Origin: CAZSXU01 sp964610505
Lineage (GTDB): Bacteria > Arandabacterota > Arandabacteria > JAGLYR01
Assembly (NCBI GenBank): GCA_964610505.1
Contig: CAZSXU010000001.1
Span: 186,001-250,000, forward strand
Direction: 5' to 3'
DNA length: 64,000 nt
Shown: in pieces, positions 43,901 through 51,000 of the stretch
How positions within the stretch are numbered: position 1 is the first letter of the stretch
Layout: each line of letters begins with the position of its first letter
Made by a program: the position numbers and the translations under genes
Notes under the pieces: generated by a model
What the model saw: only the letters and a program-made list of their open reading frames with translations
Database searches by the model: none
What the model was told of the DNA's origin: nothing

Positions 43901-43968
43901 ATGGGGCTCGCGCCCGAGAGCAACGAGTAGTTACTTTGTAAGCGAAGGGGTACGTAGGATGAAGCCAT
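40954..43968 (-). CDS. dnaE2: DnaE2-type error-prone DNA polymerase III alpha subunit
   Basis: A 1,004-residue C-family polymerase. The palm catalytic aspartates are intact: CPDLDIDL near residue 355 and VKMDLLGNRALS further on. The N-terminal PHP domain is present in outline (NYSLLSGASPIRELM), but the usual metal-binding His-x-His is replaced by Arg-x-Gln (LRLQS, residues 8-12), so PHP hydrolase activity is unlikely. It is shorter than replicative DnaE (about 1,160). As the last gene of a LexA-controlled cassette behind dinB, it is most likely the SOS mutagenic polymerase (DnaE2/ImuC). The start overlaps the end of dinB by 38 bases. Confidence 0.9.
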   Translation of the reverse strand: MASSYVPLRLQSNYSLLSGASPIRELMDRAAELRLDTVALADLNNLYATVLFQREARSRGLKPVLGVTLEHDSGSGVLLARNLEGYRNLCRVVSRRQLDPSFDFALCLSRFHENLHILVEDPDLAAAVAARTDTGRVWLALEEPAAYRGAREALRGTGVRPVAASPVLFARPSGHGRHKVLRAIRLRTNLSRLRSRDVSGPKAFLQDPNSMAARWRDLPEALRNTRAIASDCELEIPGGRWVFPRSKDGEGESLATLRNLCREGILRRSMNPDGRTTERMERELGVIETLGFTGYFLIVGEIVRFARSRGIPTVGRGSGAGSLVAYLLGITNVDPMALGLCFERFLHDKREDCPDLDIDLCWRGRDEVIDHVYRVYGNDRVAMLSTHNRFHSRSAFREVAKVFGLSPEEVTRLGKWLRRRGGLAEAAARGPGMAASGEECLPTILRVAREIDGFPRHLGIHSGGVVIADTRLDDYLALERTAKGRVVTQPDMRGVEALGLVKMDLLGNRALSTVRDAVDLVHARGDGRIEMGRLRDHDESAGDLLSRGETLGCFQIESPGMRSLLAKLRVRSLGETIAALSLIRPGPAGSGMKNAYVRRAAGLEPIPGGDPRIAPVLADTYGVMLYQEDVMRVASRVTGVSLAEADLLRRAIGGASSPGATEALGEGFVRSAVANGFEKDTAHEIWTRLSQFSAYSFCKAHASGYGALAYDSAYLKAHYPVEFTVALMNNHQGMYPRWVHLEEARRRGVTIRGPCVNVSCNEFTAEDGCLRVGLSQVRNLNKDVREGILASRRRDGPFVDLADFQSRTDMSLPEAEALVLAGALDFTGQRRPELLWELHTSHRVRQRTREIPVRGELLVEGPPPLGLREFPPGRRARYEFEVLGISLAEHPLRWICRNLGREGLVLPGRPAMAAGRRVRAVGLLSTMRSVETRGGARMAFVTLDDETGPFECVLFPNVYRRERVHLEGWGPYEVQGVVEEEFGVPALTVERLQRIEQHSARIVL

Positions 43969-45136
43969 CGGGATTCTGCCTCAACGTTCCCAGGAGATGG
44001 AGTGAGCGCCCGACCACGACCGCCGAGTGCCCGTAGCGACTCCGGATCCCGTCGAGGCCGTCGACCATGCGCCGTTGCCGCGCGTCCGACGCCTCATTCA
44101 GGAGATCCATTTGCGAAGGTGCCGCCGGCGACACCCGCTCCAACCGGACGCCCACCTGCCGCAAGCCGACCCGGCGCTTCCAGACCGTTCGAAGGAGCCG
44201 GGCGGCGAGATGGAACAGAACAGGGTCCAATGCGGTCGGTTGCGCCAGCGTCTCGGAGGCCGCCGCCCCCCGCAGGTCGGAATGCCGGATCCGCACGGCC
44301 ACGGTTCGCGCCTCGAGCCCCCGGGTTCGTAAGAATCGTGCTGCGCGCTCGGTGAGGTAGTACAGCATGCCCCCGATTTCGGCACCGTCGGCCGTCGGTC
44401 GGTGAAACGTGGTCTCTCGCGAGATCGACTTTGGGATCTCCCGTTCGGCCACGACTCGCGTGTCCCGCCCCCGGCAACGTTCGTAGAGGACGTCCCCCAG
44501 CCGTCCCAGCAACCGCCGAAGAGCAAACCTCGGCACCTCGCGAAGATCCGCCACCGTGTCTACGTTGAGCTTCGAGAGAAGTCGGGCCGTCTTCCATCCC
44601 ACACCCGGAAGGTCGCGAACCGGACGTCCGACGAGGAACGCTTCCTCGGAGCCCGGCTCGATCACACCCAACCCGTCGGGTTTCACGGACCCCGCGGCCA
44701 GTCGGGCAATCATGCGGTTGCGGGCGATGCCCACCGTAGCCGAGAGACCGGTCTCCGCCCGGATTCGGGACTTCAATTCCCGGGCCGCGCCCCGGGCATC
44801 GCCGTTCAGGCGCAGCGTTCCCGTAAGATCACAGTAGGCTTCGTCCAGGTACGTCTCGACGGCCGGCGAAAGGTCCCTGCACAAATCGAACACTCGCTCT
44901 CCGAAGGCCTGGTAGGCGCGCTGATCGCCCGGAAGAACCACGGCACCCGGACACAGCCGCCTGGCCTGCCGGATGGACATGCCCGCCGACAATCCGAACC
45001 GACGCGCTTCGTAAGAGCAGCTGGCAATGCAACCGGTCCCGACGACTACGGGTTTTCCCCGAAGGGACGGGGTCTTGAGCTGCTCCACCGAAGCGAAGAA
45101 CGCGTCTAGATCCAGGTAGAGAATGCAGCGTTTCAT
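43931..45136 (-). CDS. dinB: Y-family DNA polymerase (DinB/Pol IV) in the SOS cassette
   Basis: A 401-residue translesion polymerase. Catalytic acidic residues are present: Asp9 in LYLDLDAFF and Asp98-Glu99 in YLDEAY, so it is not an inactive ImuB despite occupying the imuB position. Helix-hairpin-helix LPGVGWKTARLL and a little-finger domain follow. QMDLL near residue 342 fits a beta-clamp-binding motif. It bypasses DNA lesions, and together with the overlapping downstream dnaE2 would form a mutasome. The gene is expressed from the lexA promoter region; 93 bases separate it from the small upstream gene. Confidence 0.9.
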   Translation of the reverse strand: MKRCILYLDLDAFFASVEQLKTPSLRGKPVVVGTGCIASCSYEARRFGLSAGMSIRQARRLCPGAVVLPGDQRAYQAFGERVFDLCRDLSPAVETYLDEAYCDLTGTLRLNGDARGAARELKSRIRAETGLSATVGIARNRMIARLAAGSVKPDGLGVIEPGSEEAFLVGRPVRDLPGVGWKTARLLSKLNVDTVADLREVPRFALRRLLGRLGDVLYERCRGRDTRVVAEREIPKSISRETTFHRPTADGAEIGGMLYYLTERAARFLRTRGLEARTVAVRIRHSDLRGAAASETLAQPTALDPVLFHLAARLLRTVWKRRVGLRQVGVRLERVSPAAPSQMDLLNEASDARQRRMVDGLDGIRSRYGHSAVVVGRSLHLLGTLRQNPDGFILRTPSLTK

Positions 45137-45229
45137 GGGTTCATCCGGATCATGAACGAAGCCCGGATCGCACGTGTGAAGTGTCCGTGGGATCTCCCGG
45201 GTGATTCGAGAGTTTCGCAGTCGCCCGGC

Positions 45230-45487
45230 CTAGCTCATCATGATAGAGTCCAACCACCAGACCAGTTCCTCGTTGTTGAAATACAGCTGGCAAACGTCTC
45301 CGGACTCAATGGTGACGGAAAAATAATGTAGCGTCCGTCGCCCTTCTCTCGTCTCCCAACAGGCATTGACGGTTTTGACCACGTGTTCCCGCCCTTGGCG
45401 TTTGAACCGGAGCGGCCGAATCCGGCCGCCCTGAAAATCGGCCCTGACCTTCACCGGCTCGTTGATCTGCTCGATATGCATCATCAT
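45230..45487 (-). CDS. Small SOS-cassette protein between lexA and dinB
   Basis: An 85-residue protein beginning at one of three consecutive ATGs (45487, 45484, 45481). It reads INEPVKVRADFQGGRIRPLRFKRQGR and ends EELVWWLDSIMM; it is beta-rich and basic, and reminiscent of DUF6504-like proteins that accompany lexA/dinB/imuB cassettes. The function is unknown; it occupies the place where imuA/sulA-like recA-related genes usually sit. It starts 26 bases after the lexA stop. The frame open to 45568 overlaps lexA and is unlikely to be used. Confidence 0.7.
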   Translation of the reverse strand: MMMHIEQINEPVKVRADFQGGRIRPLRFKRQGREHVVKTVNACWETREGRRTLHYFSVTIESGDVCQLYFNNEELVWWLDSIMMS

Positions 45488-45513
45488 CCCATGGATCCTG
45501 GAACATACAGGAC

Positions 45514-46119
45514 CTATCCGCTCATCACCCGCACCAGCCCCACCACCCGCCCCCCGATTCTGAACCACGGGTCTTTCCTGGAAATCGTGATCGGTTTGTG
45601 GCGGGGATTCTTCGGCCTCAGCTCGAAGTGGCGGGATTTCCGATGGAACACCTTTACGGTCACTTCCTGGTCTTCTCCCACGTAGGCCACCACCGTCTGC
45701 CCGTCGTCCGCCGTCGGCTGTTCCCGGACCACGGCGTAGTCCCCATTCCGGATTCCGGCATCGATCATGCTGTCGCCCTGAACTCGAACGATGAAATGCG
45801 TATCCCGCGGATAGTGGTTCTCCAGGCTCAGCCGGCCCTCCACATGCTCAACCGCCGTGATGGGCGCCCCGGCCGCCACCCTTCCGACAATGGGGATTCC
45901 CAGATCCTCCCGCATTTCGGGAGATAAGACCCAACCGGTTTTTTCGCCGAGGAGGTATCCTTTTCGCGCCAGAGCTTCAAGGTGCTGGCTCACCGTCGCC
46001 GGCGAACGCAGCCGGAACCTGCGCCCGATTTCCCGGTAGGACGGGAAACGGCCTTTCTCCCGAGCCACCGAGATCAGGAATTTCAGAATTTCCTGCTGCC
46101 GGGCCGTGAGTTTCTCCAT
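45514..46119 (-). CDS. lexA: LexA repressor
   Basis: A 201-residue SOS repressor-protease. Winged-helix DNA-binding domain with recognition region SPATVSQHLEAL (39-50), the autocleavage site Ala83-Gly84, and catalytic Ser117 (GDSM) and Lys156 (VTVKVF). Under RecA* it cleaves itself. The ATG at 46119 gives the canonical length; the frame's extension to 46212 lacks homology. It leads a cassette with dinB and dnaE2 and represses itself: an operator lies within its promoter 120 bases upstream. The operator type, CGAAC-N4-GTTCG, is the Gram-positive/FCB kind rather than the E. coli CTGT-N8-ACAG. Confidence 0.95.
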   Translation of the reverse strand: MEKLTARQQEILKFLISVAREKGRFPSYREIGRRFRLRSPATVSQHLEALARKGYLLGEKTGWVLSPEMREDLGIPIVGRVAAGAPITAVEHVEGRLSLENHYPRDTHFIVRVQGDSMIDAGIRNGDYAVVREQPTADDGQTVVAYVGEDQEVTVKVFHRKSRHFELRPKNPRHKPITISRKDPWFRIGGRVVGLVRVMSG

Positions 46120-46237
46120 AGCTTCCCCCAAAGACCGTAAGTCGGAAATCGATTGTCGCGGTTCGTTCTCGAAGAAGGGTCGGGAAGAAACCCCGAGAAC
46201 GGAAACCGTCACGGTGCAGCCGTATCCTCAATGTCCC

Positions 46238-46266
46238 AGTATACCGAACACTTGTTCGGTAGTCAA
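46238..46266 (-). promoter_or_regulatory. lexA promoter with embedded LexA operator
   Basis: On the minus strand: TTGACT (46266-46261), 17-base spacer, TATACT (46243-46238). The palindrome CCGAAC-AAGT-GTTCGG (46259-46244) fills the spacer, so bound LexA would block RNA polymerase directly. Confidence 0.85.
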
Positions 46267-46397
46267 GGAAAAAGCACATCCGGGGCGGAGCGCCTGACGG
46301 CGCTCCGAGAGAGGGGATAAGGAGAGAGGCGAGAGGCGGAGACCCGCGGTCTGGCCCTCCCGCCGCCCCGCAGCCGAGGCAACTGCAGAAGCCAGGG

Positions 46398-46429
46398 AAT
46401 CGGAAATAGGAAATAGTAAATAGTGAATA
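46398..46429. repeat. 7-bp GGAAATA array
   Basis: Units CGGAAAT-AGGAAAT-AGTAAAT-AGTGAAT-AGGG. Related runs occur at 47996-48028, 60304-60315 and in the family II elements. Confidence 0.7.
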
Positions 46430-46762
46430 GGGTTACAGCAGCAGGCCCCCGCCGTGTTCGCGGCGAGGACCTCGGGAGCTTCGGTCACTCGCCGAGACGG
46501 CTCACCACTACGCAGACGGAAACCCTCCGCTCAGATTGACTACCATGAGAGAAGTCACACTGCGCCATCCGGTCTTCTGAGCGGAATGCTCGGAAGACCG
46601 CTGTTGTCTTTCGGGGGTGGCTATCCGCGGGGCCAGTGGTTTTCTGGGACATCTCCCGAATCAGAAGAGAACTGCCTTTCACAACGCCGTCATCCCAAGT
46701 CTAGCAACGCATTCTATCTAATAGGGCTCTGTCCCGAAAAGTCTAAGCCGGGCCCGAATTCC

Positions 46763-47524
46763 CTAGAAGGAGACCGTCACTCCGGCCGAGGCGTAGTGGA
46801 GCCAGGCGAAGTTGTAGACCTCTTCCACGTCGGCGCCGCCCTCGAGGAAGCGGTAGCCCGCCCGGAGCCGCACGTGCGGGCCGAGCACGTATGCGCCGCC
46901 GAGGAACACGTCCTCGGCCCGCCCCTGGGGCGCGGCCAGGGCATCACCCTCGAGAAGGAGCGTCATCCCCCCGCCCGGCCTCCACTGAAGGAGGAAATGA
47001 ATCAGGGGAACGAAGCCGGTGTTCGTCTTGGCCGAGGTGCGTCCGCCCCCCTCGAGGCGGATCTCCGCGTCGCGGATCTTGCCCGTGAAACCGACCCCTG
47101 CCTTGAAGCGGTCCCCGACCGACAGGTCGTAGCGGTAGGTGAGCCGGTAGGAATCGAAGCGGTAGGTGCCGGCAAGAGGCGTGTCCGCGGGGAACTCGAC
47201 GCCCTCGAAGACCGTGGGAGAGCTCCGAAAACCGGCTGCGGAAAGTTCGAGCGGGGCCACGAGCAGGCTCAGATAATGCCGGGGACGGAGCTCGCACCCC
47301 AGGCGGACACGGAGGAAAGCCTCGGGGTCGATCCGGAGGTCCTCGGAGAGGGAGAACTCGGTGCCCGTTTCGGGAGGGATCCTCACGTCGTTGTACCCGC
47401 TCCAGACGGCGCCCGACTCCAGATCGATCGTCCACGATACGGCCGGGGCGGGCTCCGGGCGGAGACCCGTGACCGCACCCGCAAGAGCGACGGCAACGGC
47501 CGCCGCACGCACTCCGATTCTCAT
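46763..47524 (-). CDS. Small outer-membrane beta-barrel protein
   Basis: A 253-residue protein with a signal peptide (1-27) and a mature sequence of short alternating strands: ESGAVWSGYNDVRIP, SLSEDLRIDPEAFLRVRLG, TYRFDSYRLTYRYDLSVGD, ending YASAGVTVSF with a terminal aromatic residue, typical of an eight-to-twelve-strand outer-membrane barrel. The function is unknown; it resembles porin-like or OmpW-like proteins only generally. AAGGGAG precedes the ATG at 47524. The longer frame to 47578 is charged and lacks a signal. Confidence 0.75.
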   Translation of the reverse strand: MRIGVRAAAVAVALAGAVTGLRPEPAPAVSWTIDLESGAVWSGYNDVRIPPETGTEFSLSEDLRIDPEAFLRVRLGCELRPRHYLSLLVAPLELSAAGFRSSPTVFEGVEFPADTPLAGTYRFDSYRLTYRYDLSVGDRFKAGVGFTGKIRDAEIRLEGGGRTSAKTNTGFVPLIHFLLQWRPGGGMTLLLEGDALAAPQGRAEDVFLGGAYVLGPHVRLRAGYRFLEGGADVEEVYNFAWLHYASAGVTVSF

Positions 47525-47661
47525 CTGCCACTCCCTTCGCCGCGGACTCTGCCTGCAGCTACCGTGGGAATTCCGCAATCTTCCCTGATAGAAAACACCT
47601 TATTCTAACGGAACAGGGCATGGTGGGCAATAGGATAGTTCGGAGTTCGCAGCGTTCTCCT

Positions 47662-47722
47662 TCGACAGGCTCAGGACGAACGCAGGGGCGGCGTGAGGGC
47701 TGTCCGACAGGCTCAGGACGAA
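47662..47722. repeat. Two copies of a REP-like GACAGGCTCAGGACGAACG sequence
   Basis: The 19-bp sequence occurs twice, spaced 42 bases apart. The same words recur as intergenic repeats in many GC-rich bacterial genomes. Confidence 0.65.
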
Positions 47723-47896
47723 CGGGGCGGGCCGGCTCACGCCGGCCCGAGAGAGGAGAAGAGAGCTGGCGTACCCTCACCCTTGCTGTCGGTGCCGGAG
47801 CACCGACAGCCTTCCCTCTCCCAGTGGGAGAGGGTTCCTGCCGGAAACGCGTTGGTCGTAGCCTCACCCTGCGCTTCGCACCTGAGCGTTTCCGGG

Positions 47897-47964
47897 GACA
47901 CGATCCCTGTTTCGTACAGCCGTCGGCGCTACGTGGCTTCGCCCGAAACAGGGTCATGTCCCCT
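47897..47964. repeat. Long imperfect inverted repeat
   Basis: Arms GGGGACACGATCCCTGTTTCG and CGAAACAGGGTCATGTCCCC pair over about 19 positions with few mismatches. Similar 'GGGGACATGACCCTGTTTCG' hairpins occur between genes in other bacteria. Confidence 0.65.
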
Positions 47965-48030
47965 AACGCTCCCGCAGCCGAAGGGGCTGCAAGAGCAGGG
48001 AATGGGAAGTAGGAAATAGAAAATAGGGTG

Positions 48031-48067
48031 CAAAGAGAAAGCCCCTGCCGCATGCGCGGCAGGGGCT
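48031..48067 (-). terminator. Intrinsic terminator of the large repeat-protein gene
   Basis: On the minus strand a perfect 12-bp stem AGCCCCTGCCGC/GCGGCAGGGGCT with a GCAT loop is followed by TTCTCTTTG. It lies 26-62 bases after the stop codon. Confidence 0.85.
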
Positions 48068-48092
48068 TCGGCTTAAGAACACTATAGACGAG

Positions 48093-51000
48093 CTACTTAA
48101 GCAGCATGAGCTTTCTCGTCTGGCGGATATCGCCGGTTTCCAGAACGGCGAAGAACACGCCCGTCGCCACCTCCACGCCGAACTCGTTCGTCCCGTTCCA
48201 CTGCACCGTGTGCTCGCCGGCGTCCATCACCTCATCCACCAGCGTCCGCACCAACTGACCCTGAAGGTTGTAAATCTTCAGCGACACCGGCCTGGGCTCT
48301 CCCTGAGGCAGATAGAATCCGATTGAGGTCTCCGGGTTGAACGGGTTCGGCTGAATGCCGCCGTCCAGGAACCCCGGCGACGTTATCGAGGCCGTCGTGT
48401 AATCCAGCGGATCCCCAACCGCCGGCTGATCGTTCAGGAAGAACCCTTCCAACTCCAGTGCCCAGAACGGAACGTCGCCGCGCGTGTTGAGAATGTCGAA
48501 CACCACCGTCACCACGCGACCCTGGACCCGGCTCGGATCCGGACGATACGCACACAGGTACACCAACCCGTCCGCATTGTGCACCCCCACCACCGGGGTG
48601 AAGTACATGAACGCATAGTTCACCACCGCACTCGACACCTGGAGAATGCTCGGATCGTAACTGAACGCACAATCCATCGACACCACCCCGAACGTCGGGC
48701 GCAACCGGATGTACACTTCCAGCTGGTTGTTCACCACGGTCGCCTTCGCCTCGTAGCTCGCAGGCTCCGCACCCTTCGCTCCCCGCAACCCCGTCACCCA
48801 GTTCCCGTCCACATCACCCAGCAGCACCGCACTGAAATTCTCTTCCGTCATGTCGCTGGTCAAATCAAAGATCTCGCGATACGGGGGCTCGAAGATCCAC
48901 TCGGGGGGAATCGTCCCCGACTTCCACCAATCCAACCCCGCGGCCTTGTTCGCAATCGCCGCCGCATCGCCCTCGGTGATCTGCCCGTCCCGGTTCAAGT
49001 CGCACGAGAGACTCTCCGCATGACTCGCCGAACGGGTGCCCACAGGTGGAATCTCCAACCCCAGCGCCACCCGGTTGCACAACGCCGCATCCCAACCCAT
49101 CACCGTGAAGAGCGGAACGTCGTTGTCCTTCCAGGGCTCCAGCATGTAGTCCTCGTTGCCTTCCACCTCCGTGAACTCATAACACCCATCGGGACCCGTC
49201 ATCGTCTCCGTCTTCTCCGGCCGGCCCAGCCACACCCCGGCCCCCGGAACCGGAATTCCGTTGTGCATGTAGTCCACACAACCCGACACGGTGTAGGTAT
49301 CGTAAATCTCGAAATCATTGCTGAATCCCACCGGGTTCCCGTCCGACGCATCGTAAATCCCAATCCGCCAGATCCCCGGATCGTCCGGGATCGTCCACAG
49401 GTACGATCCTTTCCCCGCTGGCACCGACGTCTCGATCGTCTTCCAATTCCCCGACTGCCCGTAAACAATGCCGATGTTCTCCACCTCCACCGCCACCCAC
49501 TCGATGGTCTGCTGCGTCCCCACCAACCAACGCTCGCCGCCCACCGGCAAGACCACCTCCAGGTACTCCGCCGCTCGAATCGTGAAGAAATCGTCGCTCT
49601 CGTCACAGCCTTCGAACTCACGGATGCCCATCTCCGGGCAGACCCTCACGAGGCAGGTCGTCGATGGCGTGTCCGGTATCGTCCATTCGTATGACCCATC
49701 GTTCGGCGTAACGCCTTCGATCGGGGTCCACACCTGCTTCCCGGGCTCCCCCGTTGAGTAATAGATCGACACGCCGGGGAACTCGCCACGCCACGTCCAG
49801 GTGATCATCTCCTGATCATCCACGACCCATTCCTCACCGCCGTTGGGCTGCGTCACCGTCACCGACGGCACGAAGATCTCAAACGTGCTATCACTCGTAT
49901 CACAAGGGTCATCGTCCGAATCACAGATCTTCACGTACCAGTGACCCGGGTCGTTCGGCACGAGCCAGGAGTAGGAGCCCACTGCGGGGTTGAAGATCCA
50001 TGTGATCAGCGTCCAGCCCTTAGAGTCGTCCCCGTACCAGATGGTCAGGGTCTCCACCTCGACGGAGGTCCAGGTGACGTTGTGCCACGTCCCCACCTGC
50101 CACTCCTCGCCGCCGTTGGGCGTCAGGACCTCCACGTATTCCTGGGCCTGAATCTCGAACACGTATTCACTCTCATCGCAGGCCTCGACGGTGGTGCCGA
50201 GTGCGCACACCCGGACCTTGCAGTCGTCGGAGGGCGTATTGGGAACCGTCCATTCGTACGTACCGTCGTTCGGTGTACTTGCGATGACTTCCTGCCAGGT
50301 GGTCTTGTCCTCGGGCGCCCAGTCCGTCGTGTATTCGATGCTCACGTTCGCAAAGTCACCGCGCCACTCCCACGTGATGTCGTACGGATCGCCCACCAAC
50401 CAGACTTCTCCGCCGTCCGGACTCGTCACACTGACCGTCGGCGTGAAGATCTCGAAATACCCGCCCGTGTCCAACGGCACTCCGTCTTCGGAGTCCAGGA
50501 TGCGAACCTGCCAGGACCCGGGGTTGTCCGGAATCGTCCACGGGTAGGTTCCCAGCGAGGCGTCGAAGTCGGCGACGATCAGGTATTCCTCTACGGAAGC
50601 CGGCGTTGGGGCTCCGGTCTTCAGGTCGTAGGCTCCGTAGTAGATGTCGACGTTCTCGATGCCGCCCGACGTCCACGTGATGTCTTGTTCGCCCCCCACC
50701 ATCCACTCCTCACCGCCCGTCGGAGCCGTGAGCGCCAGCGTCTGGTAGATCTCAAAAACAGCATCACTCGTGTCGCAGGCCTCCAAGGGACTATCCAGCA
50801 CGCAGACTCGAACGGCGCAATTCGTAGAATTGTCGTTCGGAACCGTCCAGAGATACTCCCCGTCGTTCTCGGTCGAGGCAATAACCTCCTGCCACGTCTG
50901 CTTCACCACATCACTCGCATACTCGATCGAAACGTGCGTGATCATCGTTCCATCCACGCGAGAATCCCACGTGATCAGCTGCTCCGACCCCACCTGCCAC

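Larger units (their letters stand above)
46120..46762. other. Spacer upstream of lexA, with promoter, hairpin and 7-bp repeat
   Basis: It contains the lexA leader and promoter, an inverted repeat GGAGCGCC/GGCGCTCC near 46286-46305, and a GGAAATA array at 46398-46429. The remaining 300 bases towards the barrel-protein gene show nothing I can name; a plus-strand open frame there is a shadow. Confidence 0.6.
47525..48030. other. Intergenic region rich in dispersed palindromes
   Basis: 506 bases without a gene. It contains two GACAGGCTCAGGACGAACG copies (about 47662-47681 and 47704-47722), GTCGGTG-N-GCACCGAC and CCCTCTCCC-GTGGGAGAGGG palindromes (about 47785-47829), a long inverted repeat at 47897-47964, and a GGAAATA array at 47996-48028. 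Confidence 0.7.
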
